From positions 1,798,001-1,862,000 of the forward strand of contig NZ_CP054141.1 of assembly GCF_013284035.1 (NCBI RefSeq): a DNA stretch of 64,000 bases, in the 5' to 3' direction. This DNA is from Flavobacterium sp. M31R6 (GTDB lineage Bacteria; Bacteroidota; Bacteroidia; Flavobacteriales; Flavobacteriaceae). The position numbers and the translations under genes were made by a program. The notes under the pieces are model-generated. The model was given only the letters and a program-made list of their open reading frames with translations. It did no database searches and was not told the origin of the DNA. Of the stretch, positions 8,168 through 15,703 are shown piece by piece (the first letter of the stretch is position 1; each line of letters begins with the position of its first letter).

Positions 8168-8787
8168 TGAAAAAAGTTTTATTGAGCGTCTCGATGATGC
8201 TATTAACAATGGTAGGTTTTGCCCAGGCAAACGTAAGTAACGTAGATCAGTATGGCTGGTTTAATGGGGCATTAGTTGCACAAGTAGGTGCTTCTAATGA
8301 TTCTGATGTTCTTCAAATTGGATTAGCTAATGATGCGGTAGTAGGTCAAGTAGGGAATTTGAATGAGGCTTTTATTGGGCAATTAGGAGTTGCAAATGGA
8401 GCCCTAATAACTCAGAATGGATGGTCAAACGATGCTGCGATTGTTCAAGTGGGAGCATTCAATTATTCTGAAATTAATCAAAAAGGGAATAACAACAGTG
8501 CTACAAATTGGCAATTAGGATTTGGGAATGATTCTAAAATTGATCAGGACGGGAATGATAATACTGCTTTTGATGTACAAGGTTTTTGGGGAAATGCAGT
8601 TGCCATAAATCAACTTGGAACTGGAAATAGTGCATCATCAATTCAACTTGGCTGGGACAATACATCTGACATTATGCAAAATGGTCTAGGTAACTTTGCC
8701 GCAACGATTCAAGTTGGTAATGATCATATTAGCACTATAAATCAATGGGGTGCGGGTAATGTTGCAGTGGTATACCAATCCAATTAA
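8167..8787 (+). CDS. Curlin-repeat amyloid subunit (CsgA-like, major)
   Basis: The 206-residue protein has a signal peptide (to about GFAQA, residues 1-21) and then about 16 imperfect strand units of the form N-x-(A/S)-x(3)-Q-x-G-x(2)-N, such as VAQVGASN and TIQVGNDH. Pairs of these units make the ~22-residue curlin repeat that stacks as beta-arches in curli fibres. One unit is degenerate (DVQGFWGN). The C-terminus, GAGNVAVVYQSN, is nearly identical to that of the second curlin gene downstream, which suggests a duplication. It should be exported by CsgG and polymerise on the cell surface as a biofilm matrix amyloid; that role is family knowledge. It is transcribed alone, between its own promoter and terminator. 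Confidence 0.9.
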   Translation: MKKVLLSVSMMLLTMVGFAQANVSNVDQYGWFNGALVAQVGASNDSDVLQIGLANDAVVGQVGNLNEAFIGQLGVANGALITQNGWSNDAAIVQVGAFNYSEINQKGNNNSATNWQLGFGNDSKIDQDGNDNTAFDVQGFWGNAVAINQLGTGNSASSIQLGWDNTSDIMQNGLGNFAATIQVGNDHISTINQWGAGNVAVVYQSN

Positions 8788-8808
8788 TTAGTAAAATTTA
8801 ATTATTTC

Positions 8809-8836
8809 AAAAGCAGAACTGATTGGTTCTGCTTTT
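8809..8836 (+). terminator. Terminator after curlin gene 1
   Basis: AAAAGCAGAAC pairs perfectly with GTTCTGCTTTT, followed by Ts, about 20 bp after the stop codon. It separates the first curlin gene from the second. Confidence 0.85.
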
Positions 8837-9228
8837 TTTATTTTGAATAGTGAAAAGTGTCTAGGTCAGAAAATATAATTTAGAAATGCGTTTCATTTAG
8901 AAATTTTATAGGTAGGTAGTCTGTAATTTGATTTTTTATCGTTTAAAATTAATTTTTAATATTTTTTTTCAGTTAATTCATTTTGATTAATCTTATAATT
9001 TAAATTGGAGATTGATATTAAATAATAGCCGTTTGATTTTTAGAAATATAAAAAAGAGCATTTTAAAAATATTTGATTGAATGTTCAAGTGATAATGTAA
9101 ATAATGTCTTTTTAAATGACATATTAAAATGTAGAATTAATGTAAAAGAGGGCATAAAGGAGCTAATGTTATAACAGTTGTTAAAAAAGGAAAGCTATAG
9201 TTCAAGTTAAATTTACATGCTTTTTGTT

Positions 9229-9326
9229 CTTTGTCGATTTACTATTACACTTCATCGAAAAACTTGGAAATGTCTATAAAATAGGTGGTTATAAGTTTTT
9301 TTTATAAAAATAAAGTTATAAATTTG
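9229..9326 (+). promoter_or_regulatory. Curlin promoter 2: conserved upstream box plus TATAAATTTG core
   Basis: The box at 9229-9262 has TCG at 9234 and TCG at 9255, again 21 bp apart. TAAATTTG lies at 9319-9326, exactly 64 bp after the second TCG, as in promoter 1. No clear TTG -33 element is present, which suggests dependence on an activator. The implied leader is about 215 bases. Confidence 0.65.
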
Positions 9327-9521
9327 ACTCGTAATACTTCATAAAGCACTTGTATTAAGATTGTTTAGATGTATTTATTAAGTAAGAAATTCCCAAATTT
9401 CATTTTTTTTTAAGCCTACGATATAGTACAATTTGCCCCTCATTGGACTATCTAAAAAACCTACAGAATTGAATAATATAATTCCCCTGTTATATTATTT
9501 TTAGCCTACATAATAATTTGT

Positions 9522-9549
9522 ATTAACAACCAATTAAATATATTTATTA
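9522..9549 (+). repeat. Leader repeat, copy 2 (before curlin gene 2)
   Basis: This 28-base leader runs into the ATG. It matches the copy before curlin gene 1 at 27 of 28 bases, and the orphan copy at 47658-47685 at 27 of 28 bases. Confidence 0.75.
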
Positions 9550-10235
9550 TGAAAAAAGTTATTTTGAGCATCTCAGCGATGCTATTGTCCGTAGTAGGTT
9601 TTGCACAAGCAAACGTAAGTAATGTTGATCAAGTGGGATTTCTTAATGGAGCATTAGTTGCCCAAGTAGGATCATCTAATGATTCAGATGTTTATCAAAT
9701 TGGATTGGCCAATATATCTATAGTGGCTCAAGTTGGAGATTCAAATGAAACCGACACTAATCAGGGAGGTATTTTAAATATTTCAACTGTTACTCAAGAT
9801 GGTAATTCAAATGATGCATATGTTGGACAACTTGGATTATTTAATGTGGCAACAACAGCTCAATCTGGTGATAGTAATGATGCCGTAACAGGACAGTTAG
9901 GGGCCTTTAACTCAGCTTCAACTATTCAGGTAGGAAATGATAACAGCGCAACTACTTTACAATTTTTAGTAGGAAATTCATCTGACATCTATCAAGAAGG
10001 TGAATTTAATACAGCAGGGGTATTGCAATTTGGATTCAATAATTCCGCTTCTACCACTCAATTAGGTACTTATAATGACAGTAGTACTTGGCAATTAGGT
10101 TTTGATAACTCTGCAACTACTATGCAAGATGGAGACAGCAATTTCGCATTGACTATTCAACTTGGAGATTCACACATAAGTACTATCTCTCAAGCTGGAG
10201 CTGGTAATAATGCGATTGTATACCAATCTAATTAA
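9549..10235 (+). CDS. Curlin-repeat amyloid subunit (CsgA-like, major, second copy)
   Basis: The 228-residue protein has a signal peptide (to GFAQA) followed by about 18 curlin strand units such as VAQVGSSN, VGQLGLFN, TTQLGTYN and TIQLGDSH. Its first ~50 residues and last ~15 closely match the neighbouring curlin protein, while the middle has diverged and is about two units longer. It is a second structural amyloid subunit, presumably co-polymerised or used under different conditions. Like its neighbour it is monocistronic, with the conserved curlin promoter upstream and a strong terminator downstream. The composition is poor in charged residues, as expected for curli. Confidence 0.9.
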   Translation: MKKVILSISAMLLSVVGFAQANVSNVDQVGFLNGALVAQVGSSNDSDVYQIGLANISIVAQVGDSNETDTNQGGILNISTVTQDGNSNDAYVGQLGLFNVATTAQSGDSNDAVTGQLGAFNSASTIQVGNDNSATTLQFLVGNSSDIYQEGEFNTAGVLQFGFNNSASTTQLGTYNDSSTWQLGFDNSATTMQDGDSNFALTIQLGDSHISTISQAGAGNNAIVYQSN

Positions 10236-10251
10236 TTAGCAGAAAAATTTT

Positions 10252-10292
10252 AAAAAAGGAGAATTGAATTTAATTTCAGTTCTCCTTTTTTT
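10252..10292 (+). terminator. Terminator after curlin gene 2
   Basis: AAAAAAGGAGAATT pairs with AGTTCTCCTTTTTT around GAATTTAATTTC, about 16 bp after the stop codon. Confidence 0.85.
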
Positions 10293-10447
10293 ATTTTAAA
10301 TATTAATTATTTGCATTTAAAGTGATAAAAATGTTTTTATCGCTTTATTTTTTGTTTTTAAGTGAGTTTAGTTTTAAATAGTAGCCAATGTTTAAAATTG
10401 GTTAAAAAAGAAAGTAATTTCTTGTTTTTGTTTTACCATATTTTACC

Positions 10448-10546
10448 CTTCAACGACTTAGTGTCGCTTTTTATCGAATAAGTGACTCACTGAGGTAAAA
10501 TAGCTTATTTCAGTTAGTTATCTTTTAAAAACATTTTATAAATTTG
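10448..10546 (+). promoter_or_regulatory. Curlin promoter 3: conserved upstream box plus TATAAATTTG core
   Basis: CG at 10454-10455 and TCG at 10474-10476 keep the same 18-base interval as in the other two boxes. TAAATTTG at 10539-10546 starts 65 bp after the second TCG. There is no clear -33 TTG. It should drive the minor curlin-csgE-csgF-csgG-lipoprotein operon with a leader of about 175 bases. Confidence 0.6.
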
Positions 10547-10723
10547 AGTGTATAATTGAAATTTAAAGTTTAAAAGCGTTGCTTTTTTACTGAATTGCTA
10601 AAATTTTGGTTTCTGATCTTTTTTCTTTTTTACAATTAAAATTGGATTCTGTTAACTGGAATTATTGAGGTAAGCATTTTTTAAAATTTATTTTAGGACT
10701 TATATTTTTTAAATCCAAAAGCC

Positions 10724-11245
10724 ATGATTATTAAAGTTAAAATATTTTTATTCCTTATGTTTCTCTCTTCTCCGGTCGTGCTAAATGCCCAAGAGGATTT
10801 TGACAATAAATCACTTGATGGGGTTTCATTAATGACAAAAGAACTGTTGATTAGAAATAATAAAGTAAATGTTGAAAATTCACAAAGTACCAATCAATTT
10901 CTTCAAAATAATAATTTAGTTCAAATTCAGCAAATTGGAAATTATAATTATTCAAATGTTTATGTTAGAAGTTATGCAGCCGAGGTTCAGTTAAATCAGA
11001 ATGGAGATAACAATTTTGCTAATGTTTATAGAAACGCCTACATAATTAACGAAAATATTAGCCAAACTGGGAATAATAATTTCATTAGTGATTTCTCGGT
11101 TTATTCAGCGGAACCAGTAAACACAACATTCAATCAATACGGAAATAATTTGACAATAATTAACAATGGTTCAAATTCCATTTCCAAGAATTTACAGATC
11201 AACCAAACTGGAAATTCTGGCACTGTGTATATTTATAATCGTTAG
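10724..11245 (+). CDS. Minor curlin-like protein (CsgB-like nucleator candidate)
   Basis: The 173-residue protein has a signal peptide ending NAQ (about residue 23) and a non-repetitive segment of about 40 residues. It then has five or so degenerate curlin units, for example QIQQIGNYNYSNVYV, LNQNGDNNFANVY and ISQTGNNNFISDF. The units are fewer and more irregular than in the two major curlins, and the C-terminus (VYIYNR) is basic. Both features resemble the CsgB nucleator of enterobacteria, so a role in anchoring or nucleating the fibre is likely but inferred. It is the first gene of the csg assembly operon, 3 bp ahead of csgE. Confidence 0.8.
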   Translation: MIIKVKIFLFLMFLSSPVVLNAQEDFDNKSLDGVSLMTKELLIRNNKVNVENSQSTNQFLQNNNLVQIQQIGNYNYSNVYVRSYAAEVQLNQNGDNNFANVYRNAYIINENISQTGNNNFISDFSVYSAEPVNTTFNQYGNNLTIINNGSNSISKNLQINQTGNSGTVYIYNR

Positions 11246-11248
11246 ATC

Positions 11249-11983
11249 ATGAAAGACTTTGTACTCAAATGGGTTTGTTTGTTTGTGTTTTTTAGTTTAC
11301 AAAAAATGTATTCTCAGGCTGTTTATAAAGAAGTAAAAGCAAAGATTGAAGTTGAAAAAGTTGAAAATATCCTTTCTGTTAAAGGTACAGTCGAAAATTT
11401 AAAATCTGAGTATAAAAGTATCTCCTATAAATTGACAGTTTTCAAAAAGAATAAAAGCAATTCAAATAGTTCCAAGAATTCTCAAGATGGAAGAGTTATT
11501 TTGGATCCTCAACAGAAAGTTGTCTTATCAAAAACTCAAATAAATGAGGGCAAGGACGATCAAATTATTCTATTGTTGATTATATATGATGAAAATAATG
11601 TCATAATAGGTAAAGATCGAATAGAAATGGGAATTGATGACGAGTCAAAAGTTGGGGAAGCAAAACCAAATGACGGCTTGGAAATGATGGGGATTGTGTC
11701 TAATGATACCAAGACAAAATTAGGAAATGATTTCTACGAACTGTTTTATAAAGAATATTCTAAATTAAAAATTAAGACCAATAAAATTGTTTCGGTTCAA
11801 GAAGAACTAACTTTTGGAAGGACAACAAAAATAATGGTTTCAGTAGATGGAGAGTTAATTAATGAATTTATATCACGACCTGATGAAGATTTTATGAAAT
11901 ACATGGCTGAAACCGTCTCGGATAATGTTTTTAAATATTTTAAAAATATTGAAAAGCAAAACAAGGCTATAATGAGATATTAA
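11249..11983 (+). CDS. csgE: CsgE-family curli chaperone with an N-terminal CsgH-like domain
   Basis: CsgE is the periplasmic adaptor that caps CsgG and directs curlin subunits to the pore. Residues ~142-244 form the CsgE domain: MGIVSNDTKTKLGNDFYELF, then a basic/aromatic beta segment and FMKYMAETVSDNVFKYF. At 244 residues the protein is about twice the length of E. coli CsgE (129). The extra N-terminal part (~26-128, after a signal peptide) is beta-rich and carries YKLTVFKKNKS...SQDGRVILDPQQKVVLSK, which resembles CsgH, the curlin aggregation inhibitor of alphaproteobacteria. That resemblance is by eye. It sits 3 bp after the minor curlin and 48 bp before csgF. Confidence 0.85.
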   Translation: MKDFVLKWVCLFVFFSLQKMYSQAVYKEVKAKIEVEKVENILSVKGTVENLKSEYKSISYKLTVFKKNKSNSNSSKNSQDGRVILDPQQKVVLSKTQINEGKDDQIILLLIIYDENNVIIGKDRIEMGIDDESKVGEAKPNDGLEMMGIVSNDTKTKLGNDFYELFYKEYSKLKIKTNKIVSVQEELTFGRTTKIMVSVDGELINEFISRPDEDFMKYMAETVSDNVFKYFKNIEKQNKAIMRY

Positions 11984-12031
11984 GAGTCGAGTAAAGTATA
12001 ATTTATGTTTTAATAATTAAATCAAAAAGCA

Positions 12032-12439
12032 ATGAAATCATATCTAGCTTTAATTTGTATGCTTGGTCTTTTTTTGAATGCAAATGCTCAGGCGTTAGTG
12101 TACAAACCCATGAATCCTAATTTTGGAGGTGATACTTTTGGTTATCAAATGTTACTTAGTTCAGCCGATGCACAAAATGATTTTAAGGACAATGGTGCAA
12201 GTACTTATAAGCAACCAACACAATTGGAACGTTTTAAAGAAAATTTAAATAATCAATTGTTGAATAAAATTTCAAATTCATTATTCAGTGACCAGTTTGG
12301 GAGTAACGGTATATCTCAGGGTACCTATAATTTTGGGACATTATCCGTCGATGTTTACCCATCGAATCTTGGTTTAACAGTAGATATATTGGATATAGAA
12401 ACTGGTGAACAAACACAAGTAATTGTTCCGGGAAGTTAA
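12032..12439 (+). CDS. csgF: Curli assembly factor CsgF
   Basis: The 135-residue protein, about the usual CsgF length, has a signal peptide ending NANAQA. The CsgF signature follows immediately as LVYKPMNPNFGGDTFGYQML and SSADAQNDF. In E. coli the N-terminal CsgF segment inserts into the CsgG channel and its C-terminal part anchors the nucleator at the surface. The C-terminal half here (YNFGTLSVDVYPSNLGLTVDI) also fits the family. It lies between csgE and csgG in the same operon. Confidence 0.9.
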   Translation: MKSYLALICMLGLFLNANAQALVYKPMNPNFGGDTFGYQMLLSSADAQNDFKDNGASTYKQPTQLERFKENLNNQLLNKISNSLFSDQFGSNGISQGTYNFGTLSVDVYPSNLGLTVDILDIETGEQTQVIVPGS

Positions 12440-12510
12440 TATTATAAAAGTAATAGAATAGAAAGTAATAGAATAGATTTTGCCTCAATTTTTGTTAAAT
12501 AACCTTATTC

Positions 12511-13887
12511 ATGAATCGAAAAATAACAATTGCATTTTTACTTGCGCTTCTTTTGTCGAGTTGTGGTGCGTACTTTAATCAGCCAGTTGGAGTTCAAAAG
12601 GCTGTTTTTGGTGAGAACACACCTGCAACTATAAATTTAAGAAGTTTACCACTCCCTAAAGAGCAAGTAGTAGTAGGTGTTTACAAGTTTAAAGATCAAA
12701 CGGGTCAATATAAACCTACCGAAATAGGAAGCACATTTAGTACTGCAGTCACACAAGGTGCTACTTCTATACTAATTAAAGCGCTTCAAGACTCTAAATG
12801 GTTCGTGCCTATTGAGCGAGAAAACCTTAGCAATCTTTTGAACGAAAGAAATATTATTCGTTCTACAAGACAAGAATATGCTACCGATTCCAATACCAAG
12901 GATGCCCCTTTGACACCGTTATTGTTTGCCGGTGTTCTGTTAGAAGGTGGAATTATATCATATGATTCCAATATTATTACAGGTGGATATGGAGCAAGAT
13001 ATTTTGGCGCAGGAGCTTCGACCCAATATCGACAAGACAGAATTTCTATCTATCTAAGATTAGTTTCTACTTCAAATGGTAAAATTCTAAATACAGTTTA
13101 TGTTTCAAAAACAATACTGTCCCAAAGTGTTGATGCTAGTTTGTTTCGGTATGTTAATATTAATCGACTCTTAGAAGTTGAAACAGGATATACTAGAAAT
13201 GAGCCTATTCAGCTTGCGGTTACCGAGGCTATCGAGAAAGCGGTTGAAGGTCTGGTTGTTGATGGAATTAAGGATAAAATTTGGGATGTAAAGGCTACAG
13301 ATGAGGAAGTTAAAGCATTTTTGGACAGTTATGCCAAAGAAAAGGAAGAAGCTGATTTAGCCTTGCTTTATGGTAGAGACAGAAATGAAAAAAGAGGTAA
13401 AGTTGGATTTGATTTAGCTGGAGGTGCAGCTTATATTGATGGAGATTATGCAAATCCAACACCTAAACCAATGGTGAAAGCGGGAATGAGATACTTTTTT
13501 ACTCCCTATTTTGATATAAGCGGTTCGTTTAGTGTTTTTCGAGTCGGCAATAAAGATAGATTAGATGTTGGTTATGGATCTATAGATTTGAATCTGGATT
13601 TTTTAATTCTCCCGTATGATGCCTTTAGCCCTTTTGTTTATGTAGGCAGTGGTACTTTTTTTAACAGAGCTTACGAAAATATACAAACCAAAATTCAAGC
13701 AGGGATAGGTTTAGAGTATTTAGTGTCAAATAATTTTGGAATCAAAGCCTATAGTGAGTTTAATATGGATTTTTCGGATAAACTCGATTATATAACAGCC
13801 GGTAAAAGAGATGATTATTTTTATTGTTTTGGTCTAGGTGTGAGTTATTATTTGCCTCAACATTTTGGTAAAAAATCAGTAAAATAA
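12511..13887 (+). CDS. csgG: CsgG curli secretion pore with a C-terminal beta-rich extension
   Basis: CsgG is the nonameric outer-membrane lipoprotein channel that exports curlins. The lipobox is LLSSC (Cys18), and residues ~40-262 align closely with E. coli CsgG: FKDQTGQYKP, ALQDSKWFVPIERENLSNLL, GGYGARYFGAG and SKTILS. The protein is 458 residues against 277 in E. coli. An acidic/basic helical linker (~263-295) leads to a further ~160 residues of alternating aromatic beta strands (GFDLAGGAAYIDGD to FGLGVSYYLPQ) that look like an eight-stranded outer-membrane barrel. The constriction-loop residues also differ from E. coli (see findings). Confidence 0.92.
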   Translation: MNRKITIAFLLALLLSSCGAYFNQPVGVQKAVFGENTPATINLRSLPLPKEQVVVGVYKFKDQTGQYKPTEIGSTFSTAVTQGATSILIKALQDSKWFVPIERENLSNLLNERNIIRSTRQEYATDSNTKDAPLTPLLFAGVLLEGGIISYDSNIITGGYGARYFGAGASTQYRQDRISIYLRLVSTSNGKILNTVYVSKTILSQSVDASLFRYVNINRLLEVETGYTRNEPIQLAVTEAIEKAVEGLVVDGIKDKIWDVKATDEEVKAFLDSYAKEKEEADLALLYGRDRNEKRGKVGFDLAGGAAYIDGDYANPTPKPMVKAGMRYFFTPYFDISGSFSVFRVGNKDRLDVGYGSIDLNLDFLILPYDAFSPFVYVGSGTFFNRAYENIQTKIQAGIGLEYLVSNNFGIKAYSEFNMDFSDKLDYITAGKRDDYFYCFGLGVSYYLPQHFGKKSVK

Positions 13888-13963
13888 TGTTGATTTAGAA
13901 ATGCTAAAGTTATACTTAGATTTTGCTAATAATAGATTAAGTTATTTATAAAAAAACCTACAA

Positions 13964-15463
13964 ATGGAAAAGTTAAGAATCGGAATTTTAATGTGCTTAA
14001 TTATCTTAACTTCATGTTCTGAAGAAAAGATAACTGACGGCGGAACTGGTACTGTAAAAGGTAGAGTTGTGGATGCTGTTACTTATGCGCCTATTGAAAA
14101 TGCAAAGGTATCTTCAAATCCGGCTACAAATACATACTATTCAGATAAGGATGGATATTTTACTTTTGAGGGAATTGAAACAGGAAAGTATACATTTGAA
14201 GCGAGAAAAGATAAATACGTTGCTAAATTTGAAGCGGCAACAGTGGAGTTAAATAAAACTACTCAAATTATATTTGAGATGAAAGTCTCTACTGCAGATA
14301 ATAGGCCTCCAGATGTTCCAGTATTGACTTCTCCTGTTGATCTAGCAAAAAATCAGGCCATAAATCTAAAGCTAACCTGGACTGCAACCGATATTGATAA
14401 AGATTCATTGACTTATGTTGTTACTGTTAAAAATGGAACTACAGATGAAATTACAACTTATAAAGACATAAAAACAAGAAGTTTGGACTTGAAAGGCTTG
14501 AAATATAGTACCAAATATTATTGGCAAGTAGCTTCTTCTGACGGAATTAATACACCTGTCAATAGTTTGACAAGTTCTTTTACTACTCTGCCATTTCCCA
14601 ATCCAAGATTTTTATACATCAAAAAGGTAAATAGTAATAATGTGATTTTTACTGCTGATGAAGCTGGCAATGAGTTACAATTAACATCTTCGTCTGTCAA
14701 CAGTTATCGTCCTAGGAAGAATTTGCAATCCAATAAAATTGCCTATATCAGTTCTGATGGATCCCAAAACCAAATTTACATGATGGATCTTGATGGATCG
14801 AATGTTAAAAAAATAACAAATACGACTCCTATTGCTGGATTTAATATGGAAAATATCAACTTTTGCTGGAGTACCAACGGAAGTCAAATTATTTATCCAA
14901 ATTTTGACAAATTATACCGAATAAATATTGATGGAGGAGGACTGATTGAAATGTTCAGGACGCCAAATGGAAAATTTATTTCTGAATGTGATTGGAGCCA
15001 AGATGGAAAAGAAATTGTGCTCAAGGTAAATGATATTTCGGGTTACAATGTTGAAATTTATGTAATTAAATGGAATGGTCAGGTGTTGTATAGTGTGTTA
15101 TCTGGAATAACTGGTGCAGTTAGTGGTTTAAATATGTCCTTTGATATGCAAAAAATCGTGTTTACCAGAGATGTTTCTGGGAATGAAAATTCAACCTATA
15201 GAAGATTTGATTCAAGAATTTTTATTTATGATAAGGTTGCCAATACTATAACACAGCTGAATACTAGCAAAGATAATGGCTTTAATGATTTGGATGTAAA
15301 ATTTTCTCCAAATGAAGCGGAAGTCATTTTTACCAATACTTCAAATGATGGAATATCAGTAAAAAATGTATACAAAACATCGCTCACAAACACAGGCACA
15401 GGTACTACGGGAAGTGCTAGAACTTTATTGTTTTCGGGAGGTTCGATGCCAGAATGGAAATAA
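13964..15463 (+). CDS. Multidomain lipoprotein ending the curli operon (carboxypeptidase-regulatory, Fn3-like, beta-propeller)
   Basis: The 499-residue protein has a lipobox ILTSC (Cys19). A carboxypeptidase-regulatory-like domain follows (~28-110: GTVKGRVVDAVTYAPIENAK, YSDKDGYFTFEGIETGKYTF). Next is a fibronectin type III-like domain (~117-208, with LTWTATDIDKDSLTY and YYWQVASSDG). The C-terminal ~285 residues form a TolB/PD40-type propeller with repeats such as KIAYISSDGSQNQIYMMDLD and CDWSQDGKEIVLKV. It lies 76 bp after csgG on the same strand, with no terminator between, and is followed by one. A role in holding or sensing the amyloid at the surface is inference. Confidence 0.75.
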   Translation: MEKLRIGILMCLIILTSCSEEKITDGGTGTVKGRVVDAVTYAPIENAKVSSNPATNTYYSDKDGYFTFEGIETGKYTFEARKDKYVAKFEAATVELNKTTQIIFEMKVSTADNRPPDVPVLTSPVDLAKNQAINLKLTWTATDIDKDSLTYVVTVKNGTTDEITTYKDIKTRSLDLKGLKYSTKYYWQVASSDGINTPVNSLTSSFTTLPFPNPRFLYIKKVNSNNVIFTADEAGNELQLTSSSVNSYRPRKNLQSNKIAYISSDGSQNQIYMMDLDGSNVKKITNTTPIAGFNMENINFCWSTNGSQIIYPNFDKLYRINIDGGGLIEMFRTPNGKFISECDWSQDGKEIVLKVNDISGYNVEIYVIKWNGQVLYSVLSGITGAVSGLNMSFDMQKIVFTRDVSGNENSTYRRFDSRIFIYDKVANTITQLNTSKDNGFNDLDVKFSPNEAEVIFTNTSNDGISVKNVYKTSLTNTGTGTTGSARTLLFSGGSMPEWK

Positions 15464-15500
15464 GGATATTATAAGAGTCTAAAATATAAAGGTTGAAATA

Positions 15501-15550
15501 CGTTTAAACTTTTCTTGCAATTTATGGAAGAGTTTAGGCGTTTTTCTTTT
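15501..15550 (+). terminator. Terminator of the csg operon
   Basis: CGTTTAAACTTTT pairs with AAGAGTTTAGGCG (with G-T pairs), followed by TTTTTCTTTT, 38 bp after the lipoprotein stop codon. Confidence 0.7.
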
Positions 15551-15703
15551 TTGGGGTTTATTTAAAAAATTGATTTAGTAGATTTCCCCAAATTGATAAT
15601 TCTGTTTTTGAGAGTTATTATAAACGGTCATTTGTGTTTTCTTTTTTTTCATGGAACTATCGATTAAGTTTTATTGTAAATTTGAGGAATTAATCCCCGA
15701 ATC

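Larger units (their letters stand above)
8788..9548. other. 761-bp AT-rich gap between the two major curlin genes
   Basis: After the terminator there is no credible gene. The second half holds curlin promoter 2 (9229-9326), and the last ~130 bp resemble the region before curlin gene 1, including the repeated leader. The stretch from about 8850 to 9200 shows nothing I recognise. Confidence 0.6.
10236..10723. other. Control region of the csg assembly operon
   Basis: This 488-bp gap holds the terminator of curlin gene 2 and curlin promoter 3. The promoter box lies within an outer inverted repeat, TTTTACC (10441-10447) and GGTAAAA (10494-10500). About 175 bases of AT-rich leader precede the minor curlin gene. 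No small gene is evident. Confidence 0.55.

Noticed and set aside
8167..10235. Possible CRISPR-like or satellite repeat array
   Set aside because: The periodicity comes from the protein-level curlin repeats; the DNA repeats are imperfect and there are no constant repeat-spacer units.
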